In this document: one piece after another, positions 45,399 through 54,400 of the stretch
How the letters are laid out: the number at the start of each line of letters is the position of its first letter
How positions within the stretch are numbered: the stretch's first letter is position 1
Assembly: GCF_045984285.3 (NCBI RefSeq)
Contig: NZ_JBJQIK030000001.1
Location: 708,947-772,946 of the forward strand
Length of the DNA: 64,000 nucleotides
DNA from: Rugamonas sp045984285
GTDB taxonomy: Bacteria > Pseudomonadota > Gammaproteobacteria > Burkholderiales > Burkholderiaceae_D
Reading direction: 5' to 3'
The notes under the pieces: model-generated
Database searches by the model: none
What the model saw: only the letters and a program-made list of their open reading frames with translations
What the model was told of the DNA's origin: nothing
Position numbers and translations under genes: made by a program

Positions 45399-46735
45399 TG
45401 GCGGTGCCCAAGGTGAACGTCTCGCACTCGCTGCGTGGACGGCTGCTGTGGTTCCTGCTTGCCGCGATCACCATGGCCGCCGTGGCGCAGGCCATGATCG
45501 CCTACCGCAGCGCGCTGCACGATGCGGACGAGATCTTCGACTACCACATGCAGCAGGTGGCGCTGGCGCTGCGTTCCGGCGCGCCGCTGGCCAATAGCCA
45601 GGGCCAGCGCCCGAGCGGCGATCCCGGCAACGACGATATGGTGGTGCAGGTGTGGACGCCGGACGGCATCCAGGTATTCCGCTCCATCTCGCGCGCCGAA
45701 CTGCCGCAGCGAGCCGTGCTGGGCTTCTCCACCGTGCGCGCCAAGGGCACCACCTACCGCGTGTTCTCCGTCCAGACCAGTAACCAGACCGTGCAGATCG
45801 CACAGGACATGGCCGTGCGCAAGCGCATGGCGGGCGCGCTGGCGCTGCGCACCGTCGGCCCGATTGCGCTGATGGCGCCGGTGCTGATGCTGGTGGTGTG
45901 GTGGGTGGTCAGCGGCTCGCTGGCGCCGGTGTCGCGCGTGCGGCGCCAGGTGGCCACGCGCCAGGCGGACGACCTGTCGCCGGTGTCGGAAGCCGACCTG
46001 CCGGATGAAGTGAAGCCGCTGGTGCAGGAGCTGAACCTGCTGTTCGGCCGCGTGCGCAATGCCTTCGACGCGCAGCAGCACTTCGTGGCCGATGCCGCGC
46101 ACGAGCTGCGCTCGCCGCTGGCCGCGCTGAAGCTGCAGGTGCTGAGCCTGGAACGGGCGGAGAACGAACAGGCCCGCGCGGTGGCGATCGGCCGGCTCAC
46201 GGCCGGCATCGAGCGCGCCACGCGCCTGGTGGAACAGCTGCTGGTGCTGGCGCGCCAGGAAGCGTCGGAAGTGAAGCTGGAGCCGGTGCAGCTGGCCGAG
46301 CTCGCCAAGCGCACGCTGGCCGACCTGGCCGGCGCGGCGCAGGCACGCCAGATCGACCTCGGCCTGCAGCACGCCGACGACGTGACGGTGCAGGGCAAGG
46401 GCGATGCGCTGCTGGTCATGCTGCGCAACCTGCTCGACAACGCCATCAAGTACACGCCGCAGGGCGGCACCGTGGACTTATCCCTGCACAATACGGACAA
46501 GGGCGTGACGCTGGTGGTGGAAGACAGCGGCCCCGGCATCTCGCCGGAAGAACGCGAGCGCGTGTTCAGCCGCTTCTACCGCGTGCCGGGCAGCGAGGCC
46601 GGCGGCAGCGGCCTGGGACTGGCCATTATCAAGGCCATCGCCGAGCGCCACGGCGCCGTGCTGACCCTGGACAGCTCGGAGCGCCTGGGCGGGCTCAAGG
46701 TGCAGGTACAGTTTCCGGGGGCGAAACCCGGCTAG
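45395..46735 (+). CDS. Sensor histidine kinase, QseC/PmrB-like
   Basis: A protein of 446 residues with membrane helices at about 18-38 and 150-175 and a periplasmic domain of about 110 residues between them. The phosphorylated histidine is His236 in ADAAHELRSPLAAL. The ATPase domain has NLLDNAIKYTP, DSGPGISPEER and GGSGLGLAIIKAIA. It should sense an envelope signal and phosphorylate the regulator encoded just upstream. No second-half HAMP signature is strong. Confidence 0.94.
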   Translation: MMAVPKVNVSHSLRGRLLWFLLAAITMAAVAQAMIAYRSALHDADEIFDYHMQQVALALRSGAPLANSQGQRPSGDPGNDDMVVQVWTPDGIQVFRSISRAELPQRAVLGFSTVRAKGTTYRVFSVQTSNQTVQIAQDMAVRKRMAGALALRTVGPIALMAPVLMLVVWWVVSGSLAPVSRVRRQVATRQADDLSPVSEADLPDEVKPLVQELNLLFGRVRNAFDAQQHFVADAAHELRSPLAALKLQVLSLERAENEQARAVAIGRLTAGIERATRLVEQLLVLARQEASEVKLEPVQLAELAKRTLADLAGAAQARQIDLGLQHADDVTVQGKGDALLVMLRNLLDNAIKYTPQGGTVDLSLHNTDKGVTLVVEDSGPGISPEERERVFSRFYRVPGSEAGGSGLGLAIIKAIAERHGAVLTLDSSERLGGLKVQVQFPGAKPG

Positions 46736-46768
46736 AATACCGCCATCGATACAGTCAAAGGGCGGGGC

Positions 46769-47908
46769 ATGAAGAAAATCGGCTTTTCGGGCACACTGGA
46801 CCCGATCACCAACGGCCATATGTGGGTGATCGGCGAGGCCCGTTCCATCGCGGACGAAGTCGTGGTGCTGCTGTCCGAGAACTCCACCAAGCAGCCGCGT
46901 TTCTCGGCCGAGGAGCGCCGTGCCATCGTGCTGGAAAGCTGCGCCGAACGCGGCTGGCGCAATGTCCAGGTGCAGGTCGTAAAAAGCGACTACACCGCGC
47001 GCGTGGCCAAGCGCCAAGGCATCGACTACCTGATCCGCGGCATCCGCACTACCGCCGATTTCGATTACGAGAACCTGATCCAGCAGACCAATGTGGAAGT
47101 GATCGGCGGCGCCAAGACCCTGTTCGTGATGCCGCCGCGCGACCTTGGTTCCGTGAGCTCCAGCTTCGTAAAGGCGCTGGAAGGTCCGGTGGGCTGGAAC
47201 TGGACGATGAAGAAGTTCGTGCCCGGCCCGGCCTACCGTGCCTGGATCATGGGCTGGCTGCGCAAGGAATGGGACCAGCTGTGGCGCGCAAGCGATGCCG
47301 CCGCGCTGGCCAATGCCAACCACTGGTTCGAGCGCCTGACCGGTGTAAGCGCTTACGGCGGCACCGACCGCCATTATCACAACCTGGACCACCTGGTGCA
47401 CGGCCTGGCCGAAATCCGCGCCTGGGCGGCGAATACCGGCGCTTCGCGGCGCGACGCCGATATCGTGCGTGCCGCCTTCTGGTTCCACGACGCGCACTAC
47501 GCGCACGGCGCGCAGGAACTGAGCAACGAGGAGGCCAGCGCGCGCCTGTGGCTCTCGACCGGCCTGGAAGCGGATGCCGGGCGCGCCGACGAAGTGGCGC
47601 AGCTGATCCGTGTTACCGACCACTTCCAGGGCGGCGCCATCACGCACCCGCTGAAGGACGCGATGCTGAGCGTGGACCTGGCCATCCTGGGCCAGGAAGA
47701 AGAGGTGTACCAGGCCTACGCGCGCGGCATCCGCGCTGAATACGCCCACATCGCGCCGGACAGCTACCGCGAGCAGCGCGGCCAAGTGCTGCAGCACCTG
47801 AGCGCCAAGGCCGCCGGCGGCAAGCTGTTCGCCGACGCCTACTTCGCCGACCAGTACAACCACCTCGCCCTCAGCAACATGGCCGCCGAACTGGCCACGC
47901 TGGCCTGA
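46769..47908 (+). CDS. CoaD-like nucleotidyltransferase fused to an HD-domain hydrolase
   Basis: A protein of 379 residues in two parts. Residues 1-160 closely follow pantetheine-phosphate adenylyltransferase: SGTLDPITNGH with the T-x-G-H site ending at His17, LIRGIRTTADFDYE, and SSSFVKALEG. Residues about 175-379 resemble the predicted HD-superfamily hydrolases with RHYHNLDHL, FHDAHY (His240-Asp241) and a later Asp in SVDLAILG. CoaD is normally a free protein of about 160 residues. The fusion suggests a bifunctional enzyme acting on coenzyme A precursors or another nucleotide; the HD substrate is unknown. The ATG is 33 bases after the kinase gene. Confidence 0.85.
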   Translation: MKKIGFSGTLDPITNGHMWVIGEARSIADEVVVLLSENSTKQPRFSAEERRAIVLESCAERGWRNVQVQVVKSDYTARVAKRQGIDYLIRGIRTTADFDYENLIQQTNVEVIGGAKTLFVMPPRDLGSVSSSFVKALEGPVGWNWTMKKFVPGPAYRAWIMGWLRKEWDQLWRASDAAALANANHWFERLTGVSAYGGTDRHYHNLDHLVHGLAEIRAWAANTGASRRDADIVRAAFWFHDAHYAHGAQELSNEEASARLWLSTGLEADAGRADEVAQLIRVTDHFQGGAITHPLKDAMLSVDLAILGQEEEVYQAYARGIRAEYAHIAPDSYREQRGQVLQHLSAKAAGGKLFADAYFADQYNHLALSNMAAELATLA

Positions 47909-47918
47909 GCCGCCAAAG

Positions 47919-47950
47919 AAAAAACGCCCCACACGTTGCCGTGCGGGGCG
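47919..47950 (-). terminator. Rho-independent terminator of the TonB receptor gene
   Basis: The stem CGCCCC (47925-47930) with GGGGCG (47945-47950) extends past one mismatch by four more pairs. On the minus strand it is followed by six T residues. It also lies 16 bases after the plus-strand fusion gene. Confidence 0.8.
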
Positions 47951-47974
47951 CCAAGGTACAACGGGGTAATTGGA

Positions 47975-50386
47975 TCAGAACTTCACGTACAGGCGGGCGA
48001 AGTAGGAAGCGCCGTTCAGGCCGAACTGCACGCTGTCGTACTTGAAGCCGTTGTCCGTTTCGTCCGCATTCTGCGTGGTCGGCTTCACATTGAAGATGTT
48101 GTTGCCGCCGAAGGTCAGCTTGGTGTTCTTGTTGATGGTGTAGGTGAAGCTGAGGTCAGCCGACGTCTTCGCCTCGTACTTCGCGTTCGGCACGCCGGCC
48201 GCCGTGCCGCTGAAGGTGCCCAGCGTCTGCGGACCGAAGTGGATGATCTTGAAGTCGGTTTCCACCGGACCGGTCACGAGGTCGAAGCCCAGCGTGGCCT
48301 TGCGGCGCGGGCCGCCCTGTTCGATGAACAGGCGCTCGCGTTCGGACAGCAGCACGTCTTCGAAGCCGGACAGCGAGGCCGGCGCATGGATGTCGGTGAC
48401 TTCGGTCTTGCTGAAGTTCGCCGCCAGGAAGGTGGTCAGCTTGTAGCCCGCCACCGAACCGCGGTGCGAGGCCGTCAGGTCCAGGCCGCGGGTCTTGGTA
48501 TCCACCGAGTTCACGAAGAACTGCGCCTGGCCCACGCCCAGCGTGGACAGCTTGGCGGCCAGCTCGGGATAGTTGTCGGCGTCGAAGCGGCCCGACAGCA
48601 CGATGCGGTCCTTGATCTTGATCTGGTACAGGTCAGCCGTCACCGACACGGCCTGGCTCGGGGTCCAGGTGGCGCCCAGCGTGAAGCTGCGCGAGGTCTC
48701 TTCCTTCAGCTTCGGAATGCCGGCCAGCGTGGCAACCGCGCCGCCGTTCGGCGCCAGTACCACATCGGTCGGCACGCCGCCGATGAAGTCGGTGAAGGTC
48801 GAGGAGAAATAAGCCTGCTGCAGCGACGGCGCGCGGAAGCCGGAAGAGGCCGAAGCGCGCAGCAGCGTTTCCGGATTCACGCGGTAGCTGCCGGCCAGCT
48901 TGCCGGTGACGGTGGAGCCGAAGTCGCTGAAGTTCTCATAGCGTACGGCGCCCTGCAGCTTGGTTTTCGCGTCCAGGTCCGCTTCCAGGTCCAGGTAGGC
49001 GGCGGTGCTGTGGCGGCGCGCGTTGGTGATGTCGCCAGGCTGGAAGCCGGGGAAGCCCTGGCTGCCGGCATTGCCGCCGAAGCCCAGGCCGTCCGCATCG
49101 ATATAGGAGCCTGGTTCGCCCGCGAAGATCTTGTACTTCTCCACCCGGTATTCGCCGCCGAAGGCCACGTTCAGGCCATCGCCCGCCACGCCGCTGAAGT
49201 AGCGGTTGAGGTCGAGGTTGGTGGTCCATTGTTCGAAGGAGAAACCGCCCGCGTCGAAGCGGTCCGGGCTGATGCCCTTGCCGCCCTTGACCAGGTCCTG
49301 GTTCGCGATCGAAGCGTTCAGCGTATTGCTGATGTTGTACATCAGGCGGTTGAAGCCATAGGTCTGCGAGATATCGGTGTTCCACTCGCCCAGCTGGCTG
49401 CGGTGGCCCACGGTGGCGTAGCGGTCGTCCAGGTCGCCATTGATGAAGGGCACGAAGCCGTCCGGATACATGGCGGCCGAGTTGCGGCTTGGAATATCAT
49501 CGGAACCGATGCCGCCGCGGCCGAAGGCGGCGCTGGATGCATCGCGGGTCTGCACGCCGCCGGTGAAGTAGAACTTGCCGGTCGAGGTCGGGATTTCGCC
49601 GTTCACGTACAGGGTTTTGTTCTTGGCCTTGGTGTCGCCGATGATACGGGGATTGTCCGGCTCGGAACGGTCGGAACGGCCACGGTTCAGGAACTCGCCG
49701 GTGATGCCGACCACGCCGCCCGCCACTGCAAAGCCGCAGTAGGCCGAGGCCAGGAAGTTCTTGCCGTCGCCGGCGGAATACTGGCCATAGCCGGTCACGG
49801 CCTCGCAGCCGAGCGACTTCTTGAGGCCGATATCCATCACGCCGGCAATCGCGTCCGAGCCGTACTGGGCGGCGGCGCCGTCACGCAGCACCTGCACGTC
49901 CTTGATGGCCATCAGCGGAATCGCATTCAGGTCGGTGCCGGTGTTGCCGCGGTTGCGGGCGCCGAACAGGTTGACCAGGGCCGAGGTATGGCGGCGCTTG
50001 CCGTTCACCAGCACCAGGGTCTGGTCCGAGCCGAGGCCGCGCAGCGCAGCGGAATCCACCAGGTCGGCGCCATCCGCGCCGGTCTGGCGGGTGGAGTTGA
50101 AGGAAGGGGAGATATTGGTCAGCGTCTGCGACAGGTCGAACTGGCCGCCCTGTTCGGATACGCGGGTCATGGGAATCAGGTCGACCGGAACGACGGTGTC
50201 CGTCATCGAAGCGTTGGTGGCGCGGCGCGAACCCACCACATTCACGGTCTGGATATCGTCTTTCTTTGCCTCGGTGGCGCTGCTCTGTGCGAACGCAGCA
50301 GGAGCCAGCGACAGGGCAGCCCCGCCATACAGGGCCAGCAAGACGGCATTACGTAGCGTATTCGAAATCACGTTGGCGTCTCCCAT
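47975..50386 (-). CDS. TonB-dependent outer-membrane receptor, substrate unknown
   Basis: A protein of 803 residues. The signal peptide ends APAAFAQ, a TonB box TVNVVGSRR follows and the plug domain spans about 55-170 (SDQTLVLVNGKRRHTS, VQVLRDGAAAQYGSDAIAGV). The beta-barrel ends in the typical aromatic residue (YVKF). The plug resembles receptors of the Caulobacter/Xanthomonas type, some of which take up sugars or vitamins instead of iron, but the substrate cannot be named. The start at 50386 is chosen for the signal peptide. No Fur box is seen. Confidence 0.92.
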   Translation of the reverse strand: MGDANVISNTLRNAVLLALYGGAALSLAPAAFAQSSATEAKKDDIQTVNVVGSRRATNASMTDTVVPVDLIPMTRVSEQGGQFDLSQTLTNISPSFNSTRQTGADGADLVDSAALRGLGSDQTLVLVNGKRRHTSALVNLFGARNRGNTGTDLNAIPLMAIKDVQVLRDGAAAQYGSDAIAGVMDIGLKKSLGCEAVTGYGQYSAGDGKNFLASAYCGFAVAGGVVGITGEFLNRGRSDRSEPDNPRIIGDTKAKNKTLYVNGEIPTSTGKFYFTGGVQTRDASSAAFGRGGIGSDDIPSRNSAAMYPDGFVPFINGDLDDRYATVGHRSQLGEWNTDISQTYGFNRLMYNISNTLNASIANQDLVKGGKGISPDRFDAGGFSFEQWTTNLDLNRYFSGVAGDGLNVAFGGEYRVEKYKIFAGEPGSYIDADGLGFGGNAGSQGFPGFQPGDITNARRHSTAAYLDLEADLDAKTKLQGAVRYENFSDFGSTVTGKLAGSYRVNPETLLRASASSGFRAPSLQQAYFSSTFTDFIGGVPTDVVLAPNGGAVATLAGIPKLKEETSRSFTLGATWTPSQAVSVTADLYQIKIKDRIVLSGRFDADNYPELAAKLSTLGVGQAQFFVNSVDTKTRGLDLTASHRGSVAGYKLTTFLAANFSKTEVTDIHAPASLSGFEDVLLSERERLFIEQGGPRRKATLGFDLVTGPVETDFKIIHFGPQTLGTFSGTAAGVPNAKYEAKTSADLSFTYTINKNTKLTFGGNNIFNVKPTTQNADETDNGFKYDSVQFGLNGASYFARLYVKF

Positions 50387-50423
50387 GGAAAAATTCGATT
50401 CTAGTCGAACAAGTCCATGGTGA

Positions 50424-50451
50424 ACTATCACTAAGTTTAGTCTTGTGACAA
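50424..50451 (-). promoter_or_regulatory. Candidate promoter of the TonB receptor gene
   Basis: On the minus strand TTGTCA (50451-50446) and GATAGT (50429-50424) are 16 bases apart. It lies 38 bases upstream of the start codon. Confidence 0.5.
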
Positions 50452-50455
50452 TTTT

Positions 50456-50483
50456 GCACACACACATTATTAAGTGTATGTGC
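50456..50483. promoter_or_regulatory. Inverted repeat just upstream of the receptor -35 element
   Basis: GCACACACAC (50456-50465) and GTGTATGTGC (50474-50483) are inverted copies with one mismatch, separated by 8 AT-only bases. The position directly behind the -35 box suits an activator. The binding protein is unknown. Confidence 0.4.
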
Positions 50484-50506
50484 GGCGCAACAAACTCCGA
50501 TGGCTG

Positions 50507-51298
50507 CTAGGGCGCTTCGACGAAGGCGGCCGCGCCGCCGATTAAAATCTGATCGCCGTCGAGCATGGTTTGCAGCTTGCAGGGCTGGCCCAGATGCGCG
50601 CCCTGGTACAGCGTCAGCGAGCGGCCGAGGTGCAGCGTCAGGGCTCCGGCGGCCACGCCGGTCGCAGCGTCTTCCAACGCCGGATCGAGGTGATTGAAGT
50701 TGCGGCCTTCGAAGGCGCCATCCGCCCGCCGGCACCACGCGTAGCAGCCGCTGATACCGTGCTGCCGGCCCCAGGCCTGAATGGCTGGAAGGTCCGGCTG
50801 CAGTGCGGCAAGCGTGGCGCTGTCGGCCACTTCCAGCAGCAGTTTGGGACTGCCGACCGAAGCCACGGCAGGCGCCGACATCAGTTGCAGGCCCGGCTGC
50901 GCCAGCAGCCGCGCCGGCAAATCGGCGGGCAGCGCAGGCGAGGGCGCCTGCTGGCGGAGCAGCGAGATGAAGACCTCGCCATCGCGCATTGACAGTGTCA
51001 GCAACTGGCCGCGCATGGCGGTGCGTACGCGCAAGGGGCCAGGCTGGCGCTTCAGCAGCACGCGCGCCGCCGCCAGCGTGGCATGCAGGCACAGCGGGCT
51101 GCGCGTATGCGGGTAAAAATAATCCAGCGTAAAGGCCGCTTCGCCATCGCCGGCATCGACAAAAGCGCAGGCCGGTTTCGCTGCGGCAGCAGCAAACGCC
51201 TGCCTTGCCGCCGCATCGCCCGTATCGCCCAGTACCACCAGCGCCGCATTCCCCTCTCCGGCGCGCACGCCGAAACACTTCAACTCAAAGATCTCCAT
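50507..51298 (-). CDS. PhzF-family isomerase-like protein
   Basis: A protein of 263 residues with the PhzF/DAP-epimerase-like two-domain fold. It starts MEIFELKCFGVRAGEGNAALVV, and the second half contains NHLDPALEDAATGVAAGALTLHLG in adjoining blocks. The catalytic Glu of PhzF corresponds to EGNAALV. PhzF proteins isomerise small acids, but most homologues have no assigned substrate. The ATG at 51298 is preferred because family members begin here. It is divergent from dnaE2. Confidence 0.88.
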   Translation of the reverse strand: MEIFELKCFGVRAGEGNAALVVLGDTGDAAARQAFAAAAAKPACAFVDAGDGEAAFTLDYFYPHTRSPLCLHATLAAARVLLKRQPGPLRVRTAMRGQLLTLSMRDGEVFISLLRQQAPSPALPADLPARLLAQPGLQLMSAPAVASVGSPKLLLEVADSATLAALQPDLPAIQAWGRQHGISGCYAWCRRADGAFEGRNFNHLDPALEDAATGVAAGALTLHLGRSLTLYQGAHLGQPCKLQTMLDGDQILIGGAAAFVEAP

Positions 51299-51310
51299 CC
51301 CGCCAGCATA

Positions 51311-51364
51311 CAGCAGAGTCTGCGACACCATGGGGCCAGGCCCCAAGTGTCGCGGACTCTGCTG
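51311..51364. repeat. Long inverted repeat with TGGGGnCAG core, copy 2
   Basis: The arms are 51311-51337 and 51339-51364. They pair over 26 positions with one G-T pair and one extra base, around a single-base loop. The centre reads TGGGGCCAGGCCCC. It starts 12 bases upstream of the PhzF-type gene start and ends 17 bases before the dnaE2 LexA box. Confidence 0.85.
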
Positions 51365-51380
51365 TGGGAAGGGTATATAA

Positions 51381-51400
51381 TACTGTATGTTTGTACAGTA
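51381..51400. promoter_or_regulatory. LexA box of dnaE2
   Basis: TACTGTATGTTTGTACAGTA differs from the imuA box at only one base. It lies 13 bases before the dnaE2 ATG. TATAAT at 51376-51381 overlaps its left end and is a good -10 candidate, so LexA would block the promoter directly. Confidence 0.92.
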
Positions 51401-51413
51401 TTAAGTTGCTGCC

Positions 51414-54400
51414 ATGTCATCCCGTCCACCGTTCGCCTTGCCCGCTTATGCGGAGCTGTTCTGCATGACGAACTTTTCCTTCTTGCAGGGCGCCTCGCAT
51501 GCCGAGGAGCTGCTGGTGCGCGCGGATGAACTGGGCTATTCGGCGCTGGCCATTACCGATGAATGCTCGCTGGCCGGCGTGGTGCGCGCCCATGCAAAAG
51601 CCAAGGAGCGCGAATGGAAGGGCAAACTGCTGATCGGCAGCTGGTTCCGGCTCACCAACCCGGATGGCAGCCATGCGCTGTCCCTGCTCGCCATTGCCCA
51701 CAACCGCGATGGCTACGGCAATTTGTCCGAGATGATTACGCTGGCCCGCACGCGCATCGAGAAGGGCAGCTATCTGCTGCATCCCGACGATTTTGCCGCG
51801 CCCCCGCCGGAGCGCGCCCACCTGCGCGGCCTGTCCGACTGCTCGCTGATCCTGCTGCCGGATTATCCGGTGGCCGAAGCGGACGATGTGGACCGCCTGC
51901 ACCGGCAAGCCGCCTGGATGTCCGCCGTCTTTGGCCAGCGCGCCCGCATCGGCCTCACCCTGCTGCAGCGCGCTTTCGACGAAGAGCACCGCGCCAGCCT
52001 CGATGAGGTGGCGCTGCAGCACCGCATGCCGCTGGTGGCGGCAGGCCATGTCTGCATGCACGTGCGCTCCCGCAAACCGATGCACGACATGCTCACTGCG
52101 GTGCGCCTGGGCTGTTCCGTGGCGGACGCCGGCTATGGCCTGGCGCAGAACGCCGAGCAGCACCTGCGCTCGCGGCTGCGGCTGGCCAATGTGTATCCGC
52201 GCAAGGCGCTGGAGGAAACCATGCGCGTGGCGGATCAGTGCAGCTTCTCGCTGGAAGAGCTCAAGTATGAGTATCCGCATGAGCTGATCCCCGAGGGGCA
52301 CACGCCGGCCAGCTATTTGCGTGAGGCCACCTTCGAAGGGGCGCGAGGGCGCTACCCGGAAGGCATTCCACCCAAGGTCCTGAAGCTGCTGGAGATGGAA
52401 CTGGCGCTGATTGCCGATCTGCGCTACGAGTATTTTTTTATCACCGTCTACGACGTGGTGAAGTTCGCGCGGGAGCAGGGGATTTTGTGCCAGGGACGCG
52501 GCTCTGCAGCCAATTCGGCGGTGTGCTACTGCCTCGGCGTAACGGCCGTGAATCCCAACGAAAGCAATGTGCTGATGGAGCGCTTCCTGTCGCGCGAGCG
52601 CGCGGAGCCGCCGGACATCGACGTCGATTTCGAGCACCAGCGGCGCGAAGAAGTCATTCAGTATGTCTACAACAAGTACGGCCGCCACCGCGCGGCGATT
52701 GCAGCCACTGTGATCTGCTACCGCTCCAAGAGTGCGTTGCGCGACAGCGGCAAAGCGCTCGGCGTCGATTTGGCCGTCGTCGAGAAAGTCGCCAAGTCGC
52801 ACCGGTGGTTCGACAGTGCCAGTGACTTCCTTGCGCGTGTCGAAGAATGCGGCCTCGATCCCAGCTCCAAGGTGGCGCAGGAATGGGCATGGATGGCGCA
52901 GCTGCTGCGCGGCTTCCCGCGCCACCTGTCGCAGCACGTGGGCGGTTTCGTCATCGCGCAGGATAAGCTGTCGCGCCTTGTGCCCATCGAGAACGCATCG
53001 ATGAAGGACCGCAGTGTCATCCAATGGGATAAGGACGATCTCGAAGCACTGGGCCTGCTGAAAGTCGACGTGCTGGCGCTGGGTATGCTGTCAGTCATGA
53101 AGCGCGCCTTCGATCTGTACCAGCAGCGGCACGGCATGCTGCTGGAGATGCACACGGTGCCGCAAAAAGACAAAGCCACTTACGACATGATCTGCGAAGC
53201 CGACACCATCGGCGTGTTCCAGATTGAATCGCGCGCGCAAATGAGCATGCTGCCGCGGCTCAGGCCACGCTGCTATTACGATCTCGTGGTGCAGGTGGCG
53301 ATCGTGCGGCCCGGTCCAATCACGGGCGGCATGGTGCATCCCTACCTGTTGCGGCGCGAAGGCAAGCAGTTACCCGATTGCGAGCCGCGCCTGGCGCCTG
53401 CGCTCGAGCGCACATTGGGCGTCCCCATTTTTCAGGAGCAGGTGATGCAGATCGCGATGCTGGCCGCCGATTACACGGCAGGCCAGGCCGACCAGCTGCG
53501 GCGCGATATGGCTGCGTGGAAGAAGAAGGGCAATATCCAGCAGCACCTGGACCGCATCAAGACCAATATGGTAAATAACGGCTACGACGCCGGCTTCGCC
53601 GACCAGATCTGCGCGCAGATCACCGGCTTCGGCGAATACGGCTTCCCTGAATCGCACGCCGCCAGCTTTGCCTTGCTCACGTATGTGAGCTCATGGGTCA
53701 AATGCCACGAACCGGCCATCTTCCTGTGCGCGCTGCTGAACAGCCAGCCGATGGGCTTCTACAGCCCGTCCCAGCTGGTGCAGGATGGCAAGCGCCACGG
53801 CATCGAAGTGCGGCCGGTCGACGTCGCCATCAGCAGCTGGGATTCGACGCTGGAGGAAAAGCCGGCAGGCCCGGATGGCCTGCGTCCCCAGCCTGCCGTG
53901 CGCCTCGGCATGTCGCGGCTCTACGGCATGCGGGAGGACGCGGCGGAGCGTATCGTCGCCGCTCGCGCCGAACGTCCCTTTGCCAGCGTGGCAGACCTTG
54001 CGCGCCGCGCCGATCTTGATCGCCACGACCTGCAGGTGCTGGCCGGCGGCAATGCGCTCAAAGGGCTGACCGGCAACCGGCGCCAGGCCTTGTGGGAAGC
54101 TGTAGGCGCCGTGCCGGACAAGGACCTGCTGCGCCCCACCATGCCGGACGAAGAAGCGCCTCAGCTGCAGCCGCCCACCGAAGGCCAGGACATCCTCGGC
54201 GACTACCGCGCACAAGGCCTGACCCTGGGCCGCCATCCGCTGACGCTGCTGCGCCCGCAACTGCTGGCGAAACGCTTCCTGCCCGCCGATGTGCTGAACA
54301 CCTTCAGCAAGGGCCAGCTCGCACGCGGCGCAGGCATTGTCACCGTGCGGCAGCGGCCGGGCACGGCGAAGGGCGTGCTCTTCATCACCATCGAAGACGA

